NCBI RefSeq assembly: GCF_036962705.1
Contig: NZ_JBALOQ010000022.1
Location: forward strand, 186,001-250,000
Length of the DNA stretch: 64,000 nt
Direction: 5' to 3'
Source: Ferdinandcohnia sp036962705
GTDB taxonomy: Bacteria > Bacillota > Bacilli > Bacillales > Bacillaceae_L
Part shown: in pieces, positions 9,284 to 17,710 of the stretch
Numbering within the stretch: position 1 is the stretch's first letter
Layout of the letters: every line of letters begins with the position of its first letter
Made by a program: the position numbers and the translations under genes
The notes under the pieces: model-generated
Database searches by the model: none
What the model saw: the letters and a program-made list of their open reading frames with translations, nothing else
What the model was told of the DNA's origin: nothing

Positions 9284-9298
9284 TTGACTAAAGGACTA
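9281..9298 (-). promoter_or_regulatory. Probable HutP-binding UAG triplets
   Basis: The RNA just upstream of the attenuator stem has UAG at 9298-9296, 9290-9288 and 9283-9281, with spacers of 5 and 4 nt. Known HutP sites hold three UAG triplets spaced about 4 nt apart. The third triplet abuts the stem base, so bound HutP could block hairpin formation. Confidence 0.65.
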
Positions 9299-9326
9299 TA
9301 GGCAATGCAAACATAGAATTATTTTA

Positions 9327-9764
9327 TTAAATATGATTGATTCCGAGTCCTATTGTTTCGTGTTCTAAGCCTTTGATTGGTGCACCAATGGTTCCGTAAA
9401 AAGCAACAGCTATCCACTCGCCCTCATTTTCATTGGTATAAGGAGTCCCTCGAACGATTGCAAAACGAAGGCCTACAGTCCGACTAATTTCACCGATCGC
9501 CGTTTGCCCTCTTGTAACACCTTCGATTCCTTCGATAATCGCGTGGTACAAAGCATGTGTTTCACGGTATTGTGAATCATGGATAAGACCATGTCGCTTT
9601 GCAGCTGTTTCAACAGCAGCAATCACCTTCTGCATATTCATCGAGCCTACTTTACCTTGACAGTATTTAACATGTTGTAATGAAGGAGAAAAAGCTTTCA
9701 TTTCGTCTTCCGTTAAAGTTGCAAGCAGTACAGCAATTTTGCCAATTGCTATTTTTTGACTCAT
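9327..9764 (-). CDS. hutP: hut operon positive regulator HutP (RNA-binding antiterminator)
   Basis: 145 aa, close to B. subtilis HutP (148 aa). It carries the conserved blocks GKVGSMNMQKVIAAVETA, SQYRETHALYHA, TVGLRFAIVRGTPY and the C-terminal GTIGAPIKGLEHET-GLGINHI. HutP binds L-histidine and a divalent metal and, as a hexamer, binds UAG-rich RNA to prevent termination before hutH. It is the first gene of the operon. The ribosome site is AGAGG. Confidence 0.96.
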   Translation of the reverse strand: MSQKIAIGKIAVLLATLTEDEMKAFSPSLQHVKYCQGKVGSMNMQKVIAAVETAAKRHGLIHDSQYRETHALYHAIIEGIEGVTRGQTAIGEISRTVGLRFAIVRGTPYTNENEGEWIAVAFYGTIGAPIKGLEHETIGLGINHI

Positions 9765-9816
9765 AACTAAAAACCTCTAATTTTTGAATTTTCCTATTAT
9801 CTATCAACTTATTATT

Positions 9817-9846
9817 ATTGTATGCTTGAGCCAATCCAATTGTCAA
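9817..9846 (-). promoter_or_regulatory. hutP promoter
   Basis: Minus-strand -35 TTGACA (9841-9846) and -10 TACAAT (9817-9822) are separated by 18 bp, about 50 bp before the hutP start. It is a near-consensus SigA promoter. Confidence 0.75.
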
Positions 9847-9863
9847 TGAATTTGGTAAATTTT

Positions 9864-9890
9864 GGTATGTTACTATAGTAGTAATATACC
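9864..9890. promoter_or_regulatory. Palindrome upstream of the hutP promoter
   Basis: GGTATGTTACTA, loop TAG, TAGTAATATACC: 12-bp arms with one mismatch, 18 bp upstream of the hutP -35. With no T-run it looks more like a protein-binding site than a terminator. It could serve hutP or the end of the MaoC unit. Confidence 0.45.
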
Positions 9891-9934
9891 ATAGTAAAGC
9901 GTGGATATAAGAAAAAACCCGTTCGAAAATGAGT

Positions 9935-10339
9935 TTAAACGTATTTTTGGAAAACGACACTTCCTTTAATAACATCTTTTTCGTTTTGATTAACAGCAGT
10001 AACATCAAAGGTAAGTTCATTATTATTTATACTTTTTAAGGAAGATTTTAGAGTTATGATATCATCCAAAAACACCATGTTCCGAAAACGGATCGAATAG
10101 GTTTTAATAAAGCCTTCCTCATAAAAAGGCGTAAAGAGCTTTGCAAGGTTTCCCATTGTCCACATTCCATGTGCAATCACTCCGGGAAGCCCTGCTTTAT
10201 TCGCCTCATCATCAATCGTATGGATCGGATTGTAATCTCCGGAGGCACCTGAATATTTAATTAGATCCATTCTAGAAACTGCTGGAAGTTGAACGCTTTC
10301 AAGTGAAGATCCGACTTCGATATTTTCTAATGAACTCAT
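9935..10339 (-). CDS. MaoC-like hydratase subunit
   Basis: 134 aa, single hot-dog domain. The (R)-hydratase signature ASGDYNPIHTIDDEANKAG carries the catalytic Asp and His; GVIAHGMWTMG follows as in enoyl-CoA hydratases. Its start overlaps the stop of the next upstream gene in ATGA, so the two are likely made in equal amounts as a heterodimer, as in mycobacterial HadAB-type 3-hydroxyacyl dehydratases. The substrate (an acyl-CoA or acyl-ACP) cannot be told from here. Confidence 0.8.
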   Translation of the reverse strand: MSSLENIEVGSSLESVQLPAVSRMDLIKYSGASGDYNPIHTIDDEANKAGLPGVIAHGMWTMGNLAKLFTPFYEEGFIKTYSIRFRNMVFLDDIITLKSSLKSINNNELTFDVTAVNQNEKDVIKGSVVFQKYV

Positions 10340-10785
10340 GCCTTCATCCCCTTTCTAACTGCATCCGTGATGATGACGACAAGTTTAGAAGAAAAAATCA
10401 GTTCACCACTTAAGTCTTCCCCGTTTTCACTAATGGTTAGAAAACCCATTGATCCTGTAGAGCCTTTTTTCTCTACGTAGTTTTCTACCTTTGAATAACA
10501 ATGAATCTCTTCTCCAACAAGTAATGGTCTTTCATATTTGTAAACTTGCTCACCATGAATAAGACCTTTTTCAGGTAAAACAAACCCCTCAATGCTTCCA
10601 AATTCTAATACTCTTGGAAATGTCGGTGGTGCAATATTCGTTTTATATCTGGAAGCTTTTCCAAACTCTTCGTCTATAAAAATTGGATGAGGGTCTCCAA
10701 TTGCATCAGCAAATTTTTTGACCGCTCCTCTTTCAACGACATTTTTCACTTTCGCTGATTGTTCACCGATAAAATCTTTATACAC
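10336..10785 (-). CDS. MaoC dehydratase N-terminal-domain protein (partner subunit)
   Basis: 149 aa hot-dog-fold protein like the MaoC_dehydrat_N family. FADAIGDPHPIFIDEE resembles the active-site region but the usual catalytic His context is weaker, as expected for the structural partner of the following MaoC gene. The start is taken as GTG 10785, 8 nt after AGAGG; an upstream in-frame GTG at 10794 overlaps the ribosome site. Confidence 0.75.
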   Translation of the reverse strand: MYKDFIGEQSAKVKNVVERGAVKKFADAIGDPHPIFIDEEFGKASRYKTNIAPPTFPRVLEFGSIEGFVLPEKGLIHGEQVYKYERPLLVGEEIHCYSKVENYVEKKGSTGSMGFLTISENGEDLSGELIFSSKLVVIITDAVRKGMKA

Positions 10786-10845
10786 GTGCAACACCTCTTT
10801 AATCTCAATGAATAAGCAAAATCCGAATAACTAATTTTTTTTGAA

Positions 10846-11331
10846 TTACTTAGTGGAATGAGTGGCAAGACCCCGACCGATAACATTTGCAGATACAGGC
10901 TTTTTACCAATTTCCCTTGACCAAATTGATAATTGTCCGATATGGTGAATTTCATGTGCAATAATATGCCGCATGATTTCCCCCCAGGTATCCGTCACAA
11001 TTTTTCCATCAGGTAAAGTATCGTAAAACAACCGATTTTCCATACTATCATCCCAGTTTTTCACGAAACTTTCTACTTCTAAATGAAGTTTGGCATCCAA
11101 TTCGCGAACCTTATTCAAGCTATTATAATCATCGAAACTCTCTTGGAAATCTGGTTTATCCTGCATTACACGTATCCAGCTCCATTCGACATCAACAATA
11201 TGGAAAAGAGTATGCAATATACTTCCAATTCCACCCGTTCTATTTTGCAAAAGTTCTTCTTCACTTAATTCTTCACACCACCGATACCAATCTTCTCTTA
11301 CCTTCCAGTTATACCCAAAAAACATTTGCAT
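10846..11331 (-). CDS. DinB-family protein (putative metal-dependent thiol transferase-like)
   Basis: 161 aa four-helix-bundle protein. The metal-ligand His positions are seen in HTLFHIVDVEW (about residue 42) and HEIHHIGQLS (about residue 127), as in DinB/YfiT-type proteins. Functions in the family range from thiol transfer to unknown, so no substrate is given. Start at ATG 11331, directly after GGGAGGGG. Confidence 0.8.
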   Translation of the reverse strand: MQMFFGYNWKVREDWYRWCEELSEEELLQNRTGGIGSILHTLFHIVDVEWSWIRVMQDKPDFQESFDDYNSLNKVRELDAKLHLEVESFVKNWDDSMENRLFYDTLPDGKIVTDTWGEIMRHIIAHEIHHIGQLSIWSREIGKKPVSANVIGRGLATHSTK

Positions 11332-11457
11332 AAAAGCCCCTCCCAATTGTAGAAAATTATTGAACTGTAAAAATACTATAAGTATATACATTTATAAATA
11401 TTACCAGTTCTACAAATATAGGTTAAATTCCTCCAACATCTATCACATTTTTTAAGG

Positions 11458-11488
11458 CAAAAAACCACACGGAATATTCCGTGTGGCT
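11458..11488 (-). terminator. Terminator of the aldo/keto reductase gene
   Basis: A perfect palindrome, CCACACGGAAT/ATTCCGTGTGG (11465-11486), is followed leftward by TTTTTTG. Confidence 0.85.
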
Positions 11489-11499
11489 TAAATTCGTAA

Positions 11500-12339
11500 T
11501 CACTCAAATCCAGTCATATTTGTATCAGGATTTGAACCGATTCTGTCATCTTTATTAAGTGCGCTGATTTTATCCATGTCTGCTTGTGTGAGTTCAAAAT
11601 CAAAGACATTTGCATTTTCTTGTATGCGGTGTTCTTTGATTGATTTTGGAATTGTTACTACTCCATTTTGAAGATCCCAACGTAATATAATCTGTGCAAC
11701 AGATTTGTTGTATTTTTGGCTAATTTCTATAAGTGTCGGATCATTTAGTAATTCACCGCGCTTAAGTGGAGACCATGCTTCTAATTGAATGCCTTCCTTA
11801 ATACAGAATTCATGTAGTTCTGTTTGTGTTAGATGTGGATGGTATTCAACCTGATTCACCATTGGTTTAATCTCAGAATTTTTGATGAGATTTTCAAGAT
11901 GATGAACATGAAAATTACTAACCCCAATTGCACGTACACGACCTTCTTTATAAAGCTTTTCCAGTGCGTGCCAAGTTTCAATATACTTGTCTTTTCCTGG
12001 CCAGTGAATAAGGTACAAATCTAAGTAGTCAAGACCTAGTTTTTGTAGACTTGTTTCGAAGGCTTGTAGTGTAGATTCATAGCCTTGGTCGGTATTCCAG
12101 ACCTTAGATGTAACAAATAATTCGTCTCTATTGAAACCAGATTCACGAATTGCTTGTCCTACACCTTCTTCATTTTTATAGACAGCAGCGGTGTCGATGC
12201 TTATATAGCCATGCTTGATTGCCCATTTGACAGAGTCGATCACTTCCTGCCCCTCTTCTACTTTAAAAACACCAAGACCAAACCATGGCATTTTTACTCC
12301 GTTATGTAATGTCGTTGTATCTTGAAGACTTTTTACCAT
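11500..12339 (-). CDS. Aldo/keto reductase (YtbE/YvgN type)
   Basis: 279-aa NADPH-dependent oxidoreductase. The catalytic tetrad is visible: Asp and Tyr in DTAAVYKNEEGVG, Lys in FVTSKVWN, His in YLIHWPG. The C-terminal NADPH-binding segment reads VTIPKSIKEHRIQENANVFDF. Family members reduce methylglyoxal and other aldehydes. The start is ATG 12339, after AAGGAGGATATAT; an in-frame codon further upstream lacks a site. It is monocistronic with its own terminator. Confidence 0.88.
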   Translation of the reverse strand: MVKSLQDTTTLHNGVKMPWFGLGVFKVEEGQEVIDSVKWAIKHGYISIDTAAVYKNEEGVGQAIRESGFNRDELFVTSKVWNTDQGYESTLQAFETSLQKLGLDYLDLYLIHWPGKDKYIETWHALEKLYKEGRVRAIGVSNFHVHHLENLIKNSEIKPMVNQVEYHPHLTQTELHEFCIKEGIQLEAWSPLKRGELLNDPTLIEISQKYNKSVAQIILRWDLQNGVVTIPKSIKEHRIQENANVFDFELTQADMDKISALNKDDRIGSNPDTNMTGFE

Positions 12340-12420
12340 ATATATCCTCCTTGCAATTGAAATATTTACCATTTATAGTTTCTCACACATTTGGCTAATT
12401 TTCAATTTATACATCTTCAT

Positions 12421-12446
12421 AAAAAAAGAGAGGCTTTTTCCCTCTC
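12421..12446 (-). terminator. Terminator after tatA
   Basis: GAGAGG/CCTCTC stem with a 7-nt loop. Read leftward it is followed by TTTTTTT. Confidence 0.85.
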
Positions 12447-12458
12447 CGATTACATTTC

Positions 12459-12632
12459 TTATTTTGATTTCGTTTCATCATCGTCATCTTCAAGGATGCC
12501 TTTTGTTGCCTTTTTAAATTCCCGAAGTGTTGTCCCTGCTGCTTTTCCAAGCTCAGGAAGCTTTTTAGGTCCGAATACAAGTAATGCAAAAAAGATAATT
12601 AATAATATTTCTCCGAAACCAAGGTTTCCCAT
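12459..12632 (-). CDS. tatA: Twin-arginine translocase subunit TatA/TatE family
   Basis: 57 aa. MGNLGFGEILLIIFFALLVF is the short N-terminal membrane helix. It is followed by the diagnostic FGPKKLPELGK hinge, an amphipathic helix (GTTLREFKKATKG) and an acidic tail EDDDDETKSK. TatA oligomers form the pathway for folded proteins with RR signal peptides. No tatC gene is adjacent. Start ATG 12632 has AGGGTGG 7-8 nt upstream, and a terminator follows. Confidence 0.93.
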   Translation of the reverse strand: MGNLGFGEILLIIFFALLVFGPKKLPELGKAAGTTLREFKKATKGILEDDDDETKSK

Positions 12633-12718
12633 GATCATTCCACCCTAAAACGAAATGTATTGCACTCTTATTTTATTCCTCAATCATCAATTTTTCAATG
12701 AGAATTTTAAGTTCCTTC

Positions 12719-13318
12719 TTACTTAAACCATCCTTTTTCTTTTGATTGTGTGATCGCTTCGATACGATTTTTTACTTCAAGCTTATCTAAAATAGTAGAA
12801 ATATAATTACGGACAGTACCCGCTTTAATTCGTAGTTCATCGGCAATTTCATTCGTGTTTTTTCCATCCGCGACAAGTCCCAGTACTTCACGTTCACGCT
12901 CGGTTAATGGATTTTCATCTCCGTATAAATCATCCATTAATTCAGGTGCATAAACGCGCTTGCCGCTCATTACACTACGAATTGAATCAGCTAATTCGTC
13001 GCTCGGGCTATCTTTCAAAAGGTAGCCCTTCACGCCAGCCTTTAGAGCACGTTGAAAATAACCAGTTCGAGCAAAGGTCGTTAAAATGATCACGTTACAG
13101 TCTGTTTCTTTTAACATCTCTGCAGCTTCAAGACCTGTTTTTAGTGGCATTTCAATATCCATCATGCAAATATCTGGCTTAAGCTCCATCACAAGTGAAA
13201 TCGCTTCTTGCCCATTATTTGCCATCCCAACTACTTCCATATCGTCCTCTAAATTTAAGAGCGAACCTAATGCGCCTAGAACCATTCTTTGGTCTTCCGC
13301 AATCACAATTCGAATCAT
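12719..13318 (-). CDS. desR: Response regulator DesR (NarL/FixJ family)
   Basis: 199 aa, the same length as B. subtilis DesR. Receiver domain with phospho-acceptor Asp54 in CMMDIEMPLKTG and acidic pair E8/D9; C-terminal LuxR-type HTH (LTEREREVLGLVADGKNTNEIA, about residues 137-158). In B. subtilis, phosphorylated DesR activates the des desaturase gene when the membrane becomes too ordered. The start overlaps the desK stop in ATGA. Confidence 0.9.
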   Translation of the reverse strand: MIRIVIAEDQRMVLGALGSLLNLEDDMEVVGMANNGQEAISLVMELKPDICMMDIEMPLKTGLEAAEMLKETDCNVIILTTFARTGYFQRALKAGVKGYLLKDSPSDELADSIRSVMSGKRVYAPELMDDLYGDENPLTEREREVLGLVADGKNTNEIADELRIKAGTVRNYISTILDKLEVKNRIEAITQSKEKGWFK

Positions 13319-14448
13319 AACAGTCCCTCCACTTCAACCTGTTTACGTACATTTGGAATATTGATAATTAATGTTGTTCCATCATTTGTTAAAATTTCTA
13401 AGCTTCCATTTACAAAATCTAAACGTTCTCTCATTCCTTGTAATCCATGCCCATCGATGACATCTTTATCTGGAATTGTGCCAATACCATTATCTTTAAT
13501 CTCTACACGAATCTCTTCTTCAAACTGTATAATTTCAATTGTACAACGAGTTGCTTTACTATGCCTCACCACATTATTAACTGCTTCTTTAATTAACATG
13601 CTGATGATATTTTCGTAGAATAACGAAACATCCTTTAATGGTTGATCTTGAATAAACTCAAATTCAATTTCAGCAGCACGTAGAAGTTCTTTCACACGGA
13701 CAATTTCTTCCTTGATCCGAATTCCACGCATTTGGGATACCATTTTTCGAACTTCATTCAAAGCTGTTCGTGCAGTTTGCTGCACATCCTTTAATTCATG
13801 ACGTGCTTTCTCTGGATCTTTATGTATAAGTTTCCTAGCTAAATCACTTTTTAAGCCAATCATTGAAAGTCTTTGACCTAATGTATCATGAAGGTCCCTC
13901 GCAATTCTTTGGCGTTCTTCTTGTTTTACTAGCTCTGCAATTCGTTTATTTGCATCTTCAAGCTGTTCTTCCAGCTTCTCTTGTTTCTTTTTATTATAAA
14001 TATTAAATGGTAATAGGATAACGCTGATCCAAATGATAATGTTGAATGGTAATTGGGTTAGAAACACCTCGTCTTTCAGGACAAGATTATAATTAATTGA
14101 AAATGTTGTAGCTACTAAATGTATAATGTATAGCGTTAAAAAAGCAACGCGATTTTTGATATTTCCATTGTAGTACGCAATATAGAAAGCAAAATATATA
14201 AAGGCAAATAGAATCGACATGGTTAATGAAATACCGATTAAGATTGAAGTCCATAAGTATACTGGCCATCTCCTCGAGATAAAGGCAAAACGCAATGAAA
14301 TGAAAAAGATAACCGTTAAAATGAGACCGGCTATTATTTCAGGAGTAGATGACGATTGAAAAATAAAATAAAACGGCAGGATACTAATTACTGCCCATAT
14401 ATAAGGTGAGACCCCCGACCATTTTTGAAAAAGTGAATATTTCTTCAT
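13315..14448 (-). CDS. desK: Membrane histidine kinase DesK (lipid-order thermosensor)
   Basis: 377 aa. About five hydrophobic membrane segments fill the first ~155 residues. A linker helix and HisKA_3 box with the phospho-His (RQRIARDLHDTLGQRLS) follow, then a GHKL ATPase domain (EAVNNVVRHSKA; DNGIGTIP; GHGLQGMRERL). In B. subtilis DesK senses bilayer thickness and order on cooling. The start is ATG 14448 after GAGGG; an earlier ATG at 14472 lacks a site. Located between des and desR, which supports the assignment. Copy B of the structured repeat lies in its leader. Confidence 0.9.
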   Translation of the reverse strand: MKKYSLFQKWSGVSPYIWAVISILPFYFIFQSSSTPEIIAGLILTVIFFISLRFAFISRRWPVYLWTSILIGISLTMSILFAFIYFAFYIAYYNGNIKNRVAFLTLYIIHLVATTFSINYNLVLKDEVFLTQLPFNIIIWISVILLPFNIYNKKKQEKLEEQLEDANKRIAELVKQEERQRIARDLHDTLGQRLSMIGLKSDLARKLIHKDPEKARHELKDVQQTARTALNEVRKMVSQMRGIRIKEEIVRVKELLRAAEIEFEFIQDQPLKDVSLFYENIISMLIKEAVNNVVRHSKATRCTIEIIQFEEEIRVEIKDNGIGTIPDKDVIDGHGLQGMRERLDFVNGSLEILTNDGTTLIINIPNVRKQVEVEGLL

Positions 14449-14493
14449 AGGATATACCCTCATTTTATTCATGTTTATTCTGTATCATATCAT

Positions 14494-14689
14494 AATCAAA
14501 TGCGCCTTGCGTATTTGCGCCCAGATTTTTCAGGCCCACACGATGTGGGTCACAAAGACATTGCCACAGGAAGTGGGGTTCTTAGTCTTTGGTCTTAAGT
14601 TCGAAAAATTACCTTTGAAAATCGCATGTCTCCGCCGGAGGCTATGTCGTTATTCAGCTGGGGTCCGACCCCCGGCTGAATAACGATAT
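14494..14689. repeat. Structured intergenic repeat, copy B (between des and desK)
   Basis: Same element as copies A and C and in the same orientation. It starts with TGCGC-ctt-GCGTA, then has the CCCACA-cga-TGTGGG hairpin, the GCCAC-containing hairpin within AAAGAC/GTCTTT, the CTCCGCCGGAG box, and ends in a strong terminal hairpin TCGTTATTCAGC...GCTGAATAACGA with an inner GGGGT/ACCCC stem. Here the terminal stem carries paired base changes compared with copies A and C (CTTTATT/AATAAAG becomes CGTTATT/AATAACG). Confidence 0.8.
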
Positions 14690-14702
14690 AGGAAAACCCA
14701 GC

Positions 14703-15740
14703 TTATTTTTCTAAGCTGGGAATCTTTTTTACATTCTTTTGGTTTGCAACCATTTCCTTTATTTTACCATAGCCTACAAACACTTTTTCTTCTTCATCCC
14801 ATAAGCGGAATTTAAGTGATTTTAAGCTTGTTTTTAACGTAATGGTTGGTACATGCTTAAGTGGAGCTGTTTGATTATGCACCTCTTCAAGCTTGTAATT
14901 CGGAACACGTGGGCTTAAGTGATGAACATGATGATAACCGATATTTCCTGTTAACCATTGTAGTGGTTTTGGAAGCTTATAAAACGAACTGCCCTCTACC
15001 GCTGCCTTTACATATTCCCAATTCTCATCTTCCTCAAAATAGGAATCTTCGAATGTATGCTGAACATAAAACAACCAGACACCAGCAATCCCTGAAATCA
15101 TAAAAATCGTTCCTTGTACAATTAAAAATGACTGCCATCCGATTGCCCAACATAAAACAGCCGCCAGGCCAACAATTCCAAGATTGGTAATATATGTGTT
15201 GAGACGTTCATTTTTTCTCGCCTTTTTTCGGTTAAAACGATTTTCAATTAAGAATACAAAGATAGGTCCTAAAATAAACATTACAAATGGATTTCGATAA
15301 ATTCTGTAGCAAAGACGCTTCCATGTAGATGCTTCCATGTATTCTTCAACGGTCATTACCCAGATATCACCTGTACCACGTTTATCTAGATTTGAACTTG
15401 TTGCATGGTGGACAGAATGGTCATGTCCCCATTTACTATAAGGAAATAATGTTAAAATCCCAAAAAAGGTACCAATGATTTTATTTGCTTTTCGATTTTT
15501 AAAAAATGAGTGATGGCAACAGTCATGGAAAATGATAAACATCCGTACGAGAAAGCCTGCTGCAATAACACCAATTACAAATGTCAATATATAGGAAATA
15601 TTTAATGAATAATAGGCGAGAACCCATAATCCAAGATAAGGAATTAATGTGTTGAAAAGCTGAAACAGACTAGCTTTTAAGTTTGATTTTTCAAATGGTG
15701 CAACTTGTTTTCGCAAGCTTCGTTGATCTAATTTGTTCAT
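14703..15740 (-). CDS. des: Membrane fatty-acid desaturase (acyl-lipid delta-5 type)
   Basis: 345-aa integral membrane di-iron desaturase. The three His boxes are present: HDCCHHSFF, HDHSVHHATSSN and HHVHHLSP, between hydrophobic helices. In B. subtilis Des introduces a cis double bond into phospholipid acyl chains after cold shock. It is followed by the two-component pair desK-desR as in B. subtilis. Start ATG 15740 follows AAAGGA by 9 nt; a codon at 15767 has no site. Confidence 0.92.
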   Translation of the reverse strand: MNKLDQRSLRKQVAPFEKSNLKASLFQLFNTLIPYLGLWVLAYYSLNISYILTFVIGVIAAGFLVRMFIIFHDCCHHSFFKNRKANKIIGTFFGILTLFPYSKWGHDHSVHHATSSNLDKRGTGDIWVMTVEEYMEASTWKRLCYRIYRNPFVMFILGPIFVFLIENRFNRKKARKNERLNTYITNLGIVGLAAVLCWAIGWQSFLIVQGTIFMISGIAGVWLFYVQHTFEDSYFEEDENWEYVKAAVEGSSFYKLPKPLQWLTGNIGYHHVHHLSPRVPNYKLEEVHNQTAPLKHVPTITLKTSLKSLKFRLWDEEEKVFVGYGKIKEMVANQKNVKKIPSLEK

Positions 15741-15881
15741 ATAATCGATTCCTTTCTTAATTCTCATTTCATATTTTAATCAGATTTTCAAATTTAATGA
15801 GGAAATATGTGCTGACAAATCGCCAACAGTTGTCTACGTTTTTAATGTTATAGGAGAAAAAAGATTTACACTAGACATAGG

Positions 15882-15910
15882 TGTCATGTAATTTATATGA
15901 TAAATGTCAT
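15882..15910 (-). promoter_or_regulatory. Possible DesR-binding region upstream of des
   Basis: Two TGTCAT elements (15882-15887 and 15905-15910) 17 bp apart lie about 145-170 bp before the des start; related GACA/TGTC half sites flank them. Phospho-DesR activates from repeated sites upstream of the des promoter in B. subtilis, so this is a reasonable candidate. No clear -35/-10 pair for des was recognised nearby. Confidence 0.35.
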
Positions 15911-15977
15911 ATATCGTATTGAAAATTTGGAATACACAAAAAAATAACATTCTATATAGGCTAAAACGCAGATTTTA

Positions 15978-15986
15978 TGCTATACT
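15978..15986 (+). promoter_or_regulatory. Extended -10 promoter for the guanylate-kinase-like gene
   Basis: TGCTATACT is an extended -10 element about 65 bp before the gene start. No good -35 is visible. Confidence 0.45.
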
Positions 15987-16049
15987 TAAAAAACAGAATA
16001 TTTCAACTAGCATTTAACAAAAAAATCTTTTTCAAGAAGGAGGAAACCT

Positions 16050-16640
16050 ATGTACAAATTAAAGGACAAAGAGAGGATTTTCATTTATACTGGTCCTGAT
16101 GGTTCAGGTAGAAAGACATTAGGCAAGATGGTTGCTACAGCTTTTGATATGCAAACCGTTCCCTCATTCACAACTCGAAGCCCCCGCCCTTTTGAAAACA
16201 ACGGAGAAGATTACCACTTTGTAAGTAAAGAAACTTTTCATCAAATGATGCAGCAAAATGAATTTCTCGAAAGTGTAGATATTGATGGACATTTTTATGG
16301 AATACGTGAAATTGACATAGTAAATATCTTCAAGAAGCATAAGGTGGTATACTTAACACTTAACCCTGAAGGTGCCGATCTTTTGAAGAAAATGTATGGA
16401 GATAAAGCGATCCGAATCTTTGTGTATGCTGATCGCGATACGGTACATGAACGACAGAAGGAACGCGGGGATAGTGCTGAGGACATTAAAAGGCATATGA
16501 ACCATTATGATGAAACAATGGCCTATAAGACTTCATGTGAGCATGTTTATGAAAACTATGACCTGCCTCAGGTTTCATATCAGATTAGTGAAATGATTGA
16601 AACATATTTAGATAGACAGTTAATTGCAGATGATTACTAA
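16050..16640 (+). CDS. Guanylate kinase-like protein
   Basis: 196 aa. P-loop GPDGSGRKTLG at residues about 15-25, the GMP-binding-like TTRSPRPFENNGEDYHFVS, and the lid/adenine region HERQKERGDS. The overall layout matches guanylate kinases. It lacks the usual housekeeping neighbours (rpoZ, remA), so it may be a paralogue with a different role. The start follows AAGGAGG. It is monocistronic with a terminator. Confidence 0.75.
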   Translation: MYKLKDKERIFIYTGPDGSGRKTLGKMVATAFDMQTVPSFTTRSPRPFENNGEDYHFVSKETFHQMMQQNEFLESVDIDGHFYGIREIDIVNIFKKHKVVYLTLNPEGADLLKKMYGDKAIRIFVYADRDTVHERQKERGDSAEDIKRHMNHYDETMAYKTSCEHVYENYDLPQVSYQISEMIETYLDRQLIADDY

Positions 16641-16645
16641 TAAAT

Positions 16646-16682
16646 AATGCCCCAGGAGGTCATAACCTCTCGGGGCATTAAA
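16646..16682. terminator. Bidirectional terminator between the kinase-like gene and ppaC
   Basis: AATGCCCC/GGGGCATT outer stem with an inner GGAGGT/ACCTC pairing, T-rich on the right and A-rich on the left. It serves both convergent genes. Confidence 0.8.
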
Positions 16683-16689
16683 TTTTAAA

Positions 16690-17622
16690 TTAGAGATTAT
16701 TAAATGCTTCCGTAAGTACCGGAACAACTTGTTTCTTACGAGAAACAACGCCTTTTAATGCAGCTGTTTTGCTGTCCAGTGTAACATTAAATGCTTTTTC
16801 TACTGCAGCTGTTTTCGCACCAACTGCAAGTCCTACCGAGTCATTGTTTAAAATGTCTGTAATCACTAATAAGAATAAATCAAGACCATTGTCATTGATT
16901 TGTTGATTCATCACATCTTCAAGCTCGCTTTGTCTTGAAAGTACATCCTGTGGATCAACCACGTTTACTTGCGCAATTTGAACTTTACTGCCATTCATTG
17001 AGAATTCTTTAGAATCCAATGAAACCAATTGCTCAGCAGTTTTATCGCTGACATTTGCACCGGCTTTTAACATCTCAAGGCCATAGCTTTCAGCGTCAAC
17101 ACCAGCTATTTCTGCTAACTCACGAGCAGCTTGAACATCTTCTTCAGTGCAAGTTGGTGATTTGAATAAAAGGGAATCAGAGATTATCGCTGAAAGCATT
17201 AAGCCAGCAATCTCCTTTGTGATTTCAATATTATTTTCTTTATAAAGCTTGTTAAGAATAGTTGCAGTACAACCAACAGGCTCTACACGGAAATACAACG
17301 GATCACTTGTTTCGAAGTTGGCAACTCGGTGATGGTCGATTACTTCTTTTATTTTTACTTTTTCAAGTCCGTCTGCACTTTGTTGGCGCTCGTTGTGGTC
17401 CACTAATATAACAGATTGAGCTTCATTTGCTACATTCTCTACTAAGCGTGGTGCTTCAGCTTTAAAATAATTTAATGCATATTGGGTTTCACTGTTTACT
17501 TCACCTAAGCGTATAGGCTCAGCATCTATACCAAGTTTCTTTTTTAGCTCTGCATATGCAATTGCTGAACAAATTGTATCAGTATCTGGGTTCTTATGAC
17601 CAAAAACAAGTACTTTTTCCAT
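16690..17622 (-). CDS. ppaC: Manganese-dependent inorganic pyrophosphatase (family II)
   Basis: 310 aa. Splits PPi to phosphate and so drives biosynthesis. DHH-family motifs with metal ligands: GHKNPDTDTICSA, VDHNE and the DHH box in VIDHHRVANF. The C-terminal DHHA2 substrate motif is SRKKQVVP. Length and motifs match B. subtilis PpaC. A terminator follows. Confidence 0.96.
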   Translation of the reverse strand: MEKVLVFGHKNPDTDTICSAIAYAELKKKLGIDAEPIRLGEVNSETQYALNYFKAEAPRLVENVANEAQSVILVDHNERQQSADGLEKVKIKEVIDHHRVANFETSDPLYFRVEPVGCTATILNKLYKENNIEITKEIAGLMLSAIISDSLLFKSPTCTEEDVQAARELAEIAGVDAESYGLEMLKAGANVSDKTAEQLVSLDSKEFSMNGSKVQIAQVNVVDPQDVLSRQSELEDVMNQQINDNGLDLFLLVITDILNNDSVGLAVGAKTAAVEKAFNVTLDSKTAALKGVVSRKKQVVPVLTEAFNNL

Positions 17623-17710
17623 TTTGCATGACTCCTTATTGCTTAATATGTATGATGTACTCTCTCATTTTACACAAAGATTCATCTTGGTTAAACAATT
17701 TTAGACATAT

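Noticed and set aside
13289..13618. Plus-strand open frame opposite desK/desR
   Set aside because: Overlaps two recognised genes in antisense and has no protein family features.
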